Positions 32,585-41,244 of a DNA stretch of 47,760 nt are shown in pieces. The notes beneath the pieces were generated by a model that saw only the letters and a program-made list of their open reading frames with translations, was not told the origin of the DNA and ran no database searches. The stretch spans positions 1-47,760 of the forward strand of contig JAFWPR010000096.1 of assembly GCA_017545225.1 (NCBI GenBank), given 5' to 3'. Within the stretch, counting starts at the first letter, position 1. Every line of letters begins with the position of its first letter. A program made the translations under genes and the position numbers. Source of the DNA: Clostridia bacterium. Lineage in GTDB: Bacteria > Bacillota > Clostridia > Oscillospirales > CAG-272.

Positions 32585-34438
32585 TCATTCTTCCGTCGTT
32601 TCTTCGACCGCGTCCTCTGCGGCTTCGACGGCGTCCTCTGCCGTTTCCTCAACGGTTTCCGCGGAGTCTTCAACTGTATCTTCAACCGTTTCGGCGGCTT
32701 CCGCGGAGCCGGGGGCGAAAAGCGCGACGGTCTCGTCAGCCGATTCAGCAGCCCCTTCTGCGCCTGACTCGAAAAGCGCGACGGTCTCTTCGGCTTTTTT
32801 CGCGGTTTCTTCGACTGCTTCTTCAGCGGCGTCCTCAACTTCTTCGGATGTCTCCTCGGCCGCTTCCTCAGCCGCATCTTCCGCTTTCTCGACTCCGAGC
32901 AGTTCGCCGACGTCGATCATTCCGGACGTCTCGCTCTCGTCCGCGCCTGCCTCGTCCGCGCCGTTGACCGCCGCGTCCGCCGCGCCGATACCCTCTTTCT
33001 TCTTTGTCGCGCCCTTGATTATCAGGATCAGAGCGATGACGAGAACGGCTCCTCCGAGGACGCACGCGGTGATGATTATCGACTTCGTGCCGAACCCGCT
33101 GTTATCCGGGACGCCGTACGCGGTGTGCTCGGCTACGTGATCCATAACGACGTCCTGAAGGACGTACATCTTAAGAAGACCGATGCCGTAGGTGTCTGCG
33201 GCTTCGCTGTAATCCTCGGAGCCGAAATTCTCCGTAGCGAACGCTTTCATATCGTCCTCGGTGATCGAGATATCGCCGCGCGACTCGTCGATCGCCTGAA
33301 CGATGAGCATCCTCTTCGCGACTTTCAGGTTATCCTCGGCGTAGTCGGCGAGCATTTCCTCGAGCGATATGCCGTAAACGGAGAGTAACGATCCGAGGTC
33401 GACACCGTACTGCTTTGCGTAGCTCGCATACGGAATGATCGCCAGATCGACGGCAAAATTGTAAGCCGCTTCCGGGATCTCGCGGACTCCGTTGTTCGCG
33501 ATAAGCTGTTCTATGATGAGCTCCTGCTTTATGCCTTCGTTTTCCTTGAAATAATCGATCAGGTCCTGCGCGGTCTTGATATCCTCCGCCTGAGCGGTGA
33601 TATTTTCAGCTACGAATTCATCGGTGAGTTCGGGGGTAACTTTCTCGCCCTCGATATAGTTTACCGTGACGGTGAACGTTGCGGGCTTGCCCGCGAGTTC
33701 CTCGTTGGAATAATCGTCCGGGAACGTCACGTCGATATCGAACGTCTCTCCGACGCTGTGGCCGACGACCTGTTCAAGGAAGCCCTCGATATAACTGGTA
33801 ACGCCGATCGTGACGGTCGTACCGGCGCCGTCGGTCGAACCGCCTTCGAACGTCTCGCCGTCCACGTAGCCGACGTAGTCGATGTTGAGCGTGTCGCCGT
33901 CCTTGACGGTCCCCTCGGTCAGGTGCTCGGGGGCGGCGTAGCTTTCGAGAAGGCCTTTGATCTGCTCGTCGACTTTCGCGTCGATCGCGGATTCCGGAAC
34001 GGAGAGATTTTCATAATTCTTGAGTTCAACGTATTCGAGCGCGCTGATATCCTTGAAATGACCGTTCTCGTCGAATACGGAACCGAAGTCGTAGTTCATG
34101 TAGTAGTCGTCCGACTTCACGACGTAATCGGGAGCGCCCTCCGCGGAGATGACCGTACCTTCGTACATGTTCGCCGTGGGAGACTCGCCTTCTTCTTCGG
34201 ACTCGCCGTCTTCTTCACCGGTCGTGACGACCTCGCCGGTCGTGAGGACTTCGCCCTCCGCCCCGGCGTCTTCGCCTTCCGCCTTCTCGGCGTCAAGGCC
34301 GTCCTCGTCGTCTGCTTCGCCCACGCCGACGACCGCCGCGGCTTCGGTGTCCGCCGCCGAACCTTCTTCCGCAAGGACCGGAATGACGAGCGCCGCCAGA
34401 AGAAGCGCCGCTAAAATAAGTGCGATGATTTTTTTCAT
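32585..34438 (-). CDS. exported, membrane-anchored trigger-factor-like FKBP
   Basis: A 617-residue protein that appears to be a trigger factor moved outside the cell. Signal peptide (1-23), an acidic linker (about 24-90), an FKBP-type prolyl isomerase domain (about 175-265, with DGDTLNIDYVGYVDGETFEGG) and a trigger-factor C-terminal chaperone domain (about 270-440). A membrane helix (about 451-475, IIITACVLGGAVLVIALILII region) and a long Ala/Glu/Thr tail (about 480-617) follow. The ribosome-binding domain of true trigger factor is absent. It probably folds exported proteins such as the SLH proteins encoded nearby (inference). GAGGTGA precedes ATG 34438. Confidence 0.85.
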   Translation of the reverse strand: MKKIIALILAALLLAALVIPVLAEEGSAADTEAAAVVGVGEADDEDGLDAEKAEGEDAGAEGEVLTTGEVVTTGEEDGESEEEGESPTANMYEGTVISAEGAPDYVVKSDDYYMNYDFGSVFDENGHFKDISALEYVELKNYENLSVPESAIDAKVDEQIKGLLESYAAPEHLTEGTVKDGDTLNIDYVGYVDGETFEGGSTDGAGTTVTIGVTSYIEGFLEQVVGHSVGETFDIDVTFPDDYSNEELAGKPATFTVTVNYIEGEKVTPELTDEFVAENITAQAEDIKTAQDLIDYFKENEGIKQELIIEQLIANNGVREIPEAAYNFAVDLAIIPYASYAKQYGVDLGSLLSVYGISLEEMLADYAEDNLKVAKRMLIVQAIDESRGDISITEDDMKAFATENFGSEDYSEAADTYGIGLLKMYVLQDVVMDHVAEHTAYGVPDNSGFGTKSIIITACVLGGAVLVIALILIIKGATKKKEGIGAADAAVNGADEAGADESETSGMIDVGELLGVEKAEDAAEEAAEETSEEVEDAAEEAVEETAKKAEETVALFESGAEGAAESADETVALFAPGSAEAAETVEDTVEDSAETVEETAEDAVEAAEDAVEETTEE

Positions 34439-34469
34439 TTGTTTCACCTCATAGAATAATACTCTTGTC

Positions 34470-34498
34470 ATTATATCAAAAAAAGCCGATTTGTTCAA
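34470..34498 (-). promoter_or_regulatory. promoter of the exported FKBP gene
   Basis: Minus strand TTGAAC (34493-34498), 17-bp spacer, TATAAT (34470-34475). Confidence 0.8.
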
Positions 34499-34567
34499 GT
34501 CCGTGAGAAAAAAACGCGCGCTGCGCGCCGCAGAGTGTAAACATTTTTTGAATAACGCTCTTTTTTG

Positions 34568-34596
34568 TTGACAAAGATTGCCGCCCGTTTTATTAT
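34568..34596 (+). promoter_or_regulatory. promoter of the pyridoxamine kinase gene
   Basis: TTGACA (34568-34573), 17-bp spacer, TATTAT (34591-34596). A full TATAAT overlaps at 34594-34599 but would give a 20-bp spacer. Confidence 0.7.
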
Positions 34597-34648
34597 AATA
34601 TACTAAATAAAGCGATATACTCTTATCGCGAGAACCGGAGGCAAACCC

Positions 34649-35482
34649 ATGGCAAAAGACAAAAGAATACTGACTATTCAAGATATATCGTGCGTCGGTC
34701 AGTGCTCGCTGACAGTCGCTCTCCCGATACTTTCCGCAGCGGGGATCGAGACCGCGATCCTCCCGTCCGCCGTCCTTTCCACCCATACCGCAGGCTTCAA
34801 GGGCTACACTTTCCGCGACCTGACTGACGACATGCCCGCGATCGCCGCGCATTGGAAGAGCGAAGGGATCAGATTCGACGCCGTCTACACCGGCTACCTC
34901 GGCAGCGCGCGTCAGATCGTGTACGTCAAACAGATCTTCCGCGACCTTCTCGCCGAAGGCGGCGTCCGGATCGTCGACCCGGCGATGGCGGACAACGGCA
35001 AGCTCTATCCCGGATTCGACCTCGCTTTCGCCGAAGAGATGAAGTCTCTCTGCGCCGAGGCGGACATCATCCTCCCGAACATCACCGAAGCGTGCTTCAT
35101 CACGGGCGTCGAATACCGCGAAACGTACGACAGAGCGTATATCGACGGGCTGCTCACCGCTCTGCGCGCGGTCGGCGCGAAGACGGTGATCCTAACCGGA
35201 GTCGGCTTCGCCGAGGACAAAACGGGCGTCATGGTCCTCGAGGGAGACACGCCCGAGTACTACGAGCACAGGCGCAACCCGAAGGGCAGCCACGGAACGG
35301 GCGACGTTTACGCGTCCGCGTTCGTCGGCGCGCTGACCCGGGGCAAGAGCGCGTTCGACGCCGCTTCGATCGCAGCGGATTACACTCTGAAGTGCATCGA
35401 GAACACGGTCGGCGATCCCGACCACTGGTACGGTGTCAAATTCGAGTCCGTACTCCCGTATTTCATCGACCGTCTCGCATAA
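34649..35482 (+). CDS. pdxY: pyridoxamine kinase (ribokinase-like)
   Basis: A 277-residue cytoplasmic kinase that phosphorylates pyridoxal or pyridoxamine in vitamin B6 salvage. N-terminal QDISCVGQCSLT matches the PdxK/PdxY opening; the anion-hole motif GTGD (in SHGTGDVYASA) carries the catalytic Asp. Length is normal for PdxY. Annotated as 'pyridoxamine kinase' in most Clostridia; the distinction from hydroxymethylpyrimidine kinase cannot be made from sequence alone. CCGGAGG lies before ATG 34649. Its own promoter is visible; a REP-like hairpin lies downstream. Confidence 0.88.
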   Translation: MAKDKRILTIQDISCVGQCSLTVALPILSAAGIETAILPSAVLSTHTAGFKGYTFRDLTDDMPAIAAHWKSEGIRFDAVYTGYLGSARQIVYVKQIFRDLLAEGGVRIVDPAMADNGKLYPGFDLAFAEEMKSLCAEADIILPNITEACFITGVEYRETYDRAYIDGLLTALRAVGAKTVILTGVGFAEDKTGVMVLEGDTPEYYEHRRNPKGSHGTGDVYASAFVGALTRGKSAFDAASIAADYTLKCIENTVGDPDHWYGVKFESVLPYFIDRLA

Positions 35483-35511
35483 ATTATTCGTCATCTTCAT
35501 TTCGTACACCC

Positions 35512-35537
35512 GTAGGGAGGCATCCCTTGATGCCTCC
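35512..35537. repeat. REP-like element (GTAG plus hairpin)
   Basis: GTAG (35512-35515) is followed at once by a perfect 9-bp hairpin, GGAGGCATC (35516-35524) and GATGCCTCC (35529-35537), with loop CCTT. A GTAG tag 5' of a hairpin is the signature of REP sequences moved by TnpA-REP (RAYT) transposases. There is no U run, so it is not a simple terminator. Confidence 0.6.
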
Positions 35538-35610
35538 GAAAAATAATATCGGTTTCTTCACCACGGAAGACGTTGGAACAAGAATAACGGATATTAAAGG
35601 AGACGTAATT

Positions 35611-36054
35611 ATGAGTACCGTTTTCATTTATTACTCCCTCACCGGCAACGAAGACCTCGTAGCGTCGAAACTGGCGGAAAAGGGAATCGACGTCCGCCCC
35701 GTCAAACTCGCAAAGCCGATGCCCAAGGGTTTCTTCTTCGCGATGATGAAGGGCGGCTTCCTCGCCGGTATCCAAAACCGGGCGAAGCTCGACGGATTCA
35801 ACTCAGACGTTTCGGGATACGACAAAGTCGTGATCGGCTCTCCGATCTGGAACGGACGGATCACACCCGCGATCAATACCGTGCTCGACAAGGTCGATCT
35901 CGCGGGCAAAGAGGTCGCTTTCGTCCTCACGTCGGGCGGCGGCTCGGCTCCCAAAGCGGAGGAACGCCTGAAAAACGCGTTCCCCGGCGCGAAGATCGTC
36001 ATGCTCAAGGAACCGAAGAAAAACGAAGACGAACTCTCAAAACTCGACTTTTGA
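35611..36054 (+). CDS. flavodoxin
   Basis: A 147-residue FMN-binding electron carrier. The phosphate loop YYSLTGNEDLVA sits near residue 7-18 and the second flavin loop SPIWNGRITPAI near 80-90, followed by the strand VAFVLTSGGG. This matches the short-chain, FldA-like group annotated 'flavodoxin' or 'NAD(P)H-dependent oxidoreductase' in Clostridia. AAAGGAGA precedes ATG 35611; the longer upstream frame lies over the pdxY gene and is not real. GH3 begins 12 bases later, so the two are cotranscribed. Confidence 0.87.
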   Translation: MSTVFIYYSLTGNEDLVASKLAEKGIDVRPVKLAKPMPKGFFFAMMKGGFLAGIQNRAKLDGFNSDVSGYDKVVIGSPIWNGRITPAINTVLDKVDLAGKEVAFVLTSGGGSAPKAEERLKNAFPGAKIVMLKEPKKNEDELSKLDF

Positions 36055-36066
36055 CGGGAGAAGACC

Positions 36067-38331
36067 ATGGATAAAAAAGACGTCGCTCTCCTCACGGGAG
36101 AGGGATATTGGTTCGTCGGACCCGTAATGGTGTCCGACGGACCCCACGGTTTGAGAAAACAGGAAAAAGACGCGGACTTTTTGGGCGGGCTGCCCTCAAA
36201 GCCCGCCGTTTGTTATCCCACCGCGTCCGCGCTCGCCTGCTCGTTCGACAAAGAACTTCTCTACGAAGTCGGCGAGGCGCTCGGCGACGAGTGTATCTCG
36301 GAGGGGATCTCCGTCCTTCTCGGGCCCGGCGTCAACCACAAGAGAAGTCCGCGGTGCGGACGCAATTTCGAATATTTTTCGGAGGACCCCGTCCTCACGG
36401 GCGAACTCGCGGCGGCAATGGTCAGAGGGATCCAGTCCCGCGGAGTCGGCGCGTGCGTGAAGCATTTCGCCGCCAACTCGCGCGAGTGGGGAAGGATGGT
36501 CGCCGATTCCGTCGTCGACGAGAGGGCGCTTTTCGAGATCTACCTGCGCCAGTTCGAGACCGTCGTCAAAAAGGCGCGCCCCGCCGCGATGATGACCGCG
36601 TACAACAAGCTCGGCGGCGTATACTGCTCTGAGAACGAGTGGCTCATGAACGGAGTCGCCCGCGAAAAATGGGGCTTCGACGGCGTGTTTCTCTCCGACT
36701 GGGGCGCGGTCAGCGACCCGGTAAAATCCGCCGTCGCCGGTCTCGACGTCGAAATGCCCGGGCCCGACAGGGCGAGCACCGAACGCCTGCGCCGCGCGCT
36801 CGAAGCGGGCGGCGAGCACGGCGAGAAGATTAAAAAACGCGTCGAAAACGTAAAACGGTTCATCAAAAGGGCGCAGAAGCCGGAATTCGGCAAGCTCTTC
36901 GATCTCGGCGCGCATCTTGAGCTCGCGCGCCGCGCGTCTGCGGAGTCCGCCGTTCTGCTCAAGAATTCGGGTTCTCTCCCGCTCGGCAAGGACAAAAAGA
37001 TCCTCCTCGTCGGAGAACTCGCAAAATCTCCGCGATATCAGGGCTCCGGCAGCAGCCGTATCGATCCCGTGTCGCTCGATTCGATATACGAAGAACTGAA
37101 AAAAACCTACCCCGATATGCTTTACGCGCCGGGTTATTCACTCGACGGAAAAAAAGACGATAAGATCCTCCGCGACGAGGCGGTCGCGCTTTCGGCAAAC
37201 GCGGACCGCGTCGTAGTCGTCGCGGGCCTTCCCGACGAATACGAGTCGGAGGGCTACGACAGGGTCGACCTCTCGATGCCCGCGTCTCACGACGCGCTTA
37301 TCGAGGCGCTCGCCGACGCGGGAGCCGACGTCACGGTCGTTCTGCAGTGCGGCGCGCCCGTTCTCACTCCGTGGATCGAACGCGTGAGCGCTCTGCTCCT
37401 GACGTATCTCTCCGGGTGCCGCGGCGGCGCGGCGTGCGCCGATCTGCTCACCGGACGCGCGAACCCGTCCGGCCGTCTCGCCGAAACGTGGCCGATGAGG
37501 ACGGAAGACGATCCGTCGTATGACAATTTCAACGTTTCGATGAAACGCGTCGAGCATCCCGAGGGTATCTTCACCGGCTACCGCTATTACGACGCGGCGG
37601 GCAGGGAAGTGCGCTTCCCGTTCGGTTACGGCCTCTCGTATACCCGGTTTTCGATCTCGGACCTCAAACTCGAAGACGGCGTCCCCGCCGTCGCAAAGTG
37701 CCGCGTGACGAATACGGGTAACGTCCCCGGGTCCGAGACGGTAGGAGTCTGGGTCGGCCTCGAAAAATCGAGGATCATGCGCCCCGTCCGCGAACTGAGG
37801 GACTTCAAAAAGGTCTCTCTCGCTCCCGGCGAAAGCGCGGAACTTGAGTTTTCTCTCCCGCGCGAGGCGTTCGCGTATTACGACGTGAAAACGCACGGAT
37901 GGCAGGTCGAAAAGGGAGAATACACCGTCTTTCTCGGCATGCCCGGCACGGGGCTCGAGATCTGCGGCGCGCTCGAACTCGAAGGAATCGAGCCCGAGCC
38001 CGAGGGGTACGACGTCGAAGAACGCGTGAGAAGGCGCGAGATCGAGAGCGGCGGGAAAGTCGTCATCACCCCGGACAGCCCCGTCGAGGATATAAGGACG
38101 AGATTTCTCGGCAGACTGTTCCTCCGCATCGCGGACGGGAAGATGAAAAAGATGAGCCCGATCGACGCCGATCGCACGAGAACGCTCGTGTACGGCTCGC
38201 CGCTCCGCGCTCTGACGATGGCTCACCCGCGCTTCAACCGCGACACCGTCGACGGCATCGTCACGCTCCTCAACGGCAAACGCCTCCGCGGTCTGCACCG
38301 CATACTGAAAAGCCTGCGAAAGCATAAATAA
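36067..38331 (+). CDS. GH3 beta-glucosidase-like glycoside hydrolase
   Basis: A 754-residue enzyme with no signal peptide, so probably cytoplasmic. It has the GH3 TIM barrel (about 1-270) with the nucleophile Asp211 in FLSDWGA and the KHFAAN motif, an alpha/beta sandwich domain (about 290-505) with the acid/base Glu expected in the stretch DEYESEGYDR, and a fibronectin-III-like domain (about 545-640). The last 110 residues are an extra helical tail rich in Arg and Lys. GH3 enzymes release glucose, xylose or GlcNAc from oligosaccharides; which one cannot be told. GGGAGAAG precedes ATG 36067. Confidence 0.9.
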   Translation: MDKKDVALLTGEGYWFVGPVMVSDGPHGLRKQEKDADFLGGLPSKPAVCYPTASALACSFDKELLYEVGEALGDECISEGISVLLGPGVNHKRSPRCGRNFEYFSEDPVLTGELAAAMVRGIQSRGVGACVKHFAANSREWGRMVADSVVDERALFEIYLRQFETVVKKARPAAMMTAYNKLGGVYCSENEWLMNGVAREKWGFDGVFLSDWGAVSDPVKSAVAGLDVEMPGPDRASTERLRRALEAGGEHGEKIKKRVENVKRFIKRAQKPEFGKLFDLGAHLELARRASAESAVLLKNSGSLPLGKDKKILLVGELAKSPRYQGSGSSRIDPVSLDSIYEELKKTYPDMLYAPGYSLDGKKDDKILRDEAVALSANADRVVVVAGLPDEYESEGYDRVDLSMPASHDALIEALADAGADVTVVLQCGAPVLTPWIERVSALLLTYLSGCRGGAACADLLTGRANPSGRLAETWPMRTEDDPSYDNFNVSMKRVEHPEGIFTGYRYYDAAGREVRFPFGYGLSYTRFSISDLKLEDGVPAVAKCRVTNTGNVPGSETVGVWVGLEKSRIMRPVRELRDFKKVSLAPGESAELEFSLPREAFAYYDVKTHGWQVEKGEYTVFLGMPGTGLEICGALELEGIEPEPEGYDVEERVRRREIESGGKVVITPDSPVEDIRTRFLGRLFLRIADGKMKKMSPIDADRTRTLVYGSPLRALTMAHPRFNRDTVDGIVTLLNGKRLRGLHRILKSLRKHK

Positions 38332-38346
38332 AACTGAATATCAAAA

Positions 38347-38387
38347 ACCCCCCGGGTCAATAATCATAAAAAAGACTCTGGGGGGGT
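38347..38387 (+). promoter_or_regulatory. possible Shine-Dalgarno-sequestering hairpin
   Basis: ACCCCCC (38347-38353) can pair with GGGGGGT (38381-38387). The G run is the only ribosome-binding-site candidate for the oxidoreductase start at 38394, so this 7-bp stem could hide it. The loop is 27 bases long. Confidence 0.4.
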
Positions 38388-38393
38388 ATTCTT

Positions 38394-39839
38394 ATGTCCA
38401 AAATCGTCATCATCGGCTCGGGTGTCGCGGGCCTCTCCGCGGGCATCACCGCGCGTCTCAACGGCGACGACGCCGTTATCCTCGAAAAGCACACGGCGCC
38501 CGGCGGCAATCTCACCGGATGGGACCGCGGCGGGTACCACGTCGACAACTGCATCCACTGGCTCACCGGCACCAATCCCCTCACGAAGACTTACGAAATG
38601 TGGGAGACGCTCGGCGCGATCGACCGGCGCGGGATCCGGTATCCCGAAACGCTCTACACGTACGAAAAGGACGGCAGAAGCGTCTCGCTCTATTCAGACT
38701 CCGAGCGGCTCCGCCGCCGCATGCTTTCTCTCTCTCCCGCCGACGAGAAGGAGACGGACCGATTCATCCGCGCCGTCCGCGCCGCCTCGTCGCTCTGCGG
38801 AGTCGACCCGAAGGACGACGGCAAAAAGTGCGCTCTTCACCGCGGTATCATACGCTGTCCCGCGCTCGCGCCGTACTATTTCATGACCGCGGGCGAGGCG
38901 GCGGCGCGCTTCCGCGATCCGCTCCTTCGGGGTTTCATCGGCGAATTCCTGACGGAGCGGTTCGGCGCGCTCGGGGTGATCTTCGTCTTCGCCGCGTTCA
39001 CGTCGAAAAACGGGGGTCTGCCGCGCGGCTCCTCCCGCGATATGGCGAGGCGGATGGCGGCGCGGTTCACCTCGCTCGGCGGGCGGCTTTTCACGGGCGC
39101 AGAAGCGGCAGAAATAAAGACGCGCGGCCGCCGCGCAGTCTCCGTCGTGATGAAGGACGGGCGCGAGATCCGCGCCGATTACGTCGTTCCCGCGTGCGAT
39201 CCCGCCGCCGTGTTCGGGAAAATGATCGGCGGGGAGTATATGCCCGCCGCTCTGAAACGCCGGTTCGAGTCGCCCTCGTATTTCAGGTTTTCGTCCTGTC
39301 ACGCCGCGTTCTCGTTCGAGGGACGCGCCCCGTTCAGGGGCGACCTGATCCTCGATCTTCCCGAGGAGCGCCGCGGCGGGATGAAGGCGAAAACGGTCGT
39401 CCTGCGCGAGTACTCCCGCGAGAAAAGCTTCGCCCCGGCGGGGCGGGGGATCATCCAGACGATGTTCTTCTGCGACGAGGACGAGAGCGAGCGCTTCGTC
39501 GCGCTCGGCCGCGATCCCGTGAAATACGCGGAGGAAAAACGGAGGATCGGCGAGCGGATGGAAAAGGTCGTCGCCTCGCGCTTCCCGGAACTGTCGCCGT
39601 CGCTCGAGCGGCTCGACGTCTGGACGCCCGCCACGTACAACGGCTTTACCGCGTCCGAGGCGGGGACGTATATGGCGTTCGCGTTCTCGTCGAAAACGGT
39701 CCCGTCGTTCATGAACGGCAAAGTCAGGGGGCTCGACAACGTCGTTCTCGCGACGCAGTGGCAGCGCGCTCCCGGCGGCCTTCCCAACGCCGCCCTCGCC
39801 GGCGTCAAAGCGGCTAACCTCATCTCATCTCTCAAATAA
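38394..39839 (+). CDS. phytoene desaturase-like FAD-dependent oxidoreductase
   Basis: A 481-residue flavoprotein. The N-terminal dinucleotide fold IVIIGSGVAGLSAGI (4-18) and GGNLTGWDRGGYHVDNCIHWL follow the pattern of phytoene desaturase, carotenoid isomerase and related amine-oxidase-like proteins. A matching C-terminal motif (LATQWQRAPGGLPNAALAG) closes the FAD site. In gut Clostridia these are usually not carotenoid enzymes; the substrate is unknown. The start relies on the G-rich site 38380-38386. It is followed by a strong terminator and hairpin array 3. Confidence 0.85.
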   Translation: MSKIVIIGSGVAGLSAGITARLNGDDAVILEKHTAPGGNLTGWDRGGYHVDNCIHWLTGTNPLTKTYEMWETLGAIDRRGIRYPETLYTYEKDGRSVSLYSDSERLRRRMLSLSPADEKETDRFIRAVRAASSLCGVDPKDDGKKCALHRGIIRCPALAPYYFMTAGEAAARFRDPLLRGFIGEFLTERFGALGVIFVFAAFTSKNGGLPRGSSRDMARRMAARFTSLGGRLFTGAEAAEIKTRGRRAVSVVMKDGREIRADYVVPACDPAAVFGKMIGGEYMPAALKRRFESPSYFRFSSCHAAFSFEGRAPFRGDLILDLPEERRGGMKAKTVVLREYSREKSFAPAGRGIIQTMFFCDEDESERFVALGRDPVKYAEEKRRIGERMEKVVASRFPELSPSLERLDVWTPATYNGFTASEAGTYMAFAFSSKTVPSFMNGKVRGLDNVVLATQWQRAPGGLPNAALAGVKAANLISSLK

Positions 39840-39840
39840 T

Positions 39841-39867
39841 AAAAGACGGTTCCGCGAACCGTCTTTT
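39841..39867 (+). terminator. intrinsic terminator after the oxidoreductase
   Basis: Arms AAAAGACGGTTC (39841-39852) and GAACCGTCTTTT (39856-39867), loop CGC, with the U run part of the second arm. Confidence 0.9.
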
Positions 39868-39868
39868 C

Positions 39869-40076
39869 AAATGATGTTTGCCCTGCGAGCAAATGATGCT
39901 TTTGCCTGTTGGCAAAAATGATGCTGTGACCCTCCGGGTCACAAATGATGCGATGTGTTCCGCTCATGCGCGAAGCGCGCATCATACGGCGAAGCCGTAC
40001 ATCATACCCGAAGGGCGCATCATGTTCCGCGTCAGCGGAACACATCATTAGCCGAACCGTCCGTACGGACGCTCGG
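39869..40076. repeat. tagged-hairpin array 3 (ATGATG variant)
   Basis: The same design with a different tag. Left half: ATGATG tags before hairpins TTTGC/GCAAA, CTTTTGCC/GGCAAAA and TGTGACC/GGGTCACA. Right half: CATCAT tags after hairpins ATGCGCG-aag-CGCGCAT, ACGGC-gaa-GCCGT, CCC-gaa-GGG and GTTCCGC-gtca-GCGGAAC. The sequence GATGTGTTCCGC (about 39952-39963) recurs as its complement GCGGAACACATC near the right end, giving an outer stem round the right half. It ends in the palindrome CGTCCGTACGGACG (about 40058-40071) within AGCCGA...TCGGCT, next to the permease stop codon. Confidence 0.8.
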
Positions 40077-41228
40077 CTATAACCCCGTCCTGCTTATAAA
40101 ATACCCCGGTATCGCCACGAGCAGGAAGAATATTATCGAAATCGCCGTGAAGACCTTTATGAACTTCTTCCCCCGCCCCGGGTACTCCCTCACGTACAGC
40201 CGGTAATTTATCACCGATGCCAGCGACCCGATCAGCGTCACCAGCCCCGCGGAATCGAGCCCGTAGAGCAGCGCGCCCCTGTTTTCCGCAAACGGGAACA
40301 GAACGATCGCCGCGGGCACGTTCGAGATCACCTGACTGACCGCGATGCTCACGACGTACTCGTTCCCCGCGACGACGCGCGACAGAAATCCCGCGATCGT
40401 CCCGTTCGCCGCGATCGACGACGAGAAGACGAAAAAGCAGAAGAACGTCACGAGCAGAACGTAGTCGCACCTGAGCAGCACCCGCCGGTCGAAGATCAGT
40501 ATAACGGCCGCGACCGCCGCCGTGATATACGGCCACCACGCGGTCCGGCTCACGATCATGAAGATCACGACCGCGAAAAGGCATAGATACGTTATTCTGT
40601 GCGGCGTCCGCTCCTTCGGCAGCCGCTCGGGGAACGTCCCCGCGGGGATCTCAGACTTCGAGCGCAGATCGCGCCGGAAAACGAACAGAACGAAAAGAAC
40701 GAGAAGCGCGCCGGAGATCGCGCACAGCGGGAGCATATAGAGGATAAACCGCCCCGCGCTGACGCCCGACCTGCCGAAAATATACAGGTTCTGCGGGCTC
40801 CCGAACGGCGTGAGCATCGATCCCCTCACCGCCGCGATATTCTCGAGCGCGAGAAGCGGAAGAATGAATTTCTCCTTGCCTCCCGCTCTGAAAAGGATGA
40901 TCGTTATCGGCACGAAGATGATCAGCGACACGTCGTTCGTCACGAACATCGACGAGAAAAAGACGGAGAAGACGAGAAAAAGGCCGAGCGCGGCGGGCGA
41001 CTTCATCCGCGCCGTCATGCGGAGCAGCGGGACGAAAACGTCCTCTTTTTTGAAGCCCTCGAGCACGGTCAGCATCAGAAAGAGCGTCGCCAGAGTCCGC
41101 CAGTCGATATCGGCGAGCAGCCGCGCCGACGGCGGCGTTATGAAGAGCGAGATCACCGCCGCAAGGACGGCGACGGGAAGCATCGGCTCTTTTTTTATGA
41201 ATCCCCAAATACGGCGCAAGACAGTCAA
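40077..41228 (-). CDS. anion permease (CitM/ArsB-like, SLC13 superfamily)
   Basis: A 383-residue membrane protein with about ten hydrophobic helices. Conserved stretches FVTNDVSLIIFVPI and GSMLTPFGSPQNLYI match the ion transporter superfamily that includes CitM, ArsB and NhaD; such proteins carry dicarboxylates, citrate, arsenite or sodium and the substrate is not clear. The start seems to be TTG 41228, with AAGAAAGG about ten bases upstream and only 16 bp after the RT stop; no ATG fits better. So it may be cotranscribed with the RT, though that may be chance. Confidence 0.8.
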   Translation of the reverse strand: MTVLRRIWGFIKKEPMLPVAVLAAVISLFITPPSARLLADIDWRTLATLFLMLTVLEGFKKEDVFVPLLRMTARMKSPAALGLFLVFSVFFSSMFVTNDVSLIIFVPITIILFRAGGKEKFILPLLALENIAAVRGSMLTPFGSPQNLYIFGRSGVSAGRFILYMLPLCAISGALLVLFVLFVFRRDLRSKSEIPAGTFPERLPKERTPHRITYLCLFAVVIFMIVSRTAWWPYITAAVAAVILIFDRRVLLRCDYVLLVTFFCFFVFSSSIAANGTIAGFLSRVVAGNEYVVSIAVSQVISNVPAAIVLFPFAENRGALLYGLDSAGLVTLIGSLASVINYRLYVREYPGRGKKFIKVFTAISIIFFLLVAIPGYFISRTGL

Positions 41229-41244
41229 ATCAAAAATGCCTTTC

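Noticed and set aside
30601..32877. 758-residue minus-strand frame over the LTA-synthase-like gene
   Set aside because: Antisense shadow; Arg-, Asp- and Val-rich with no domain, and it crosses a strong bidirectional terminator.
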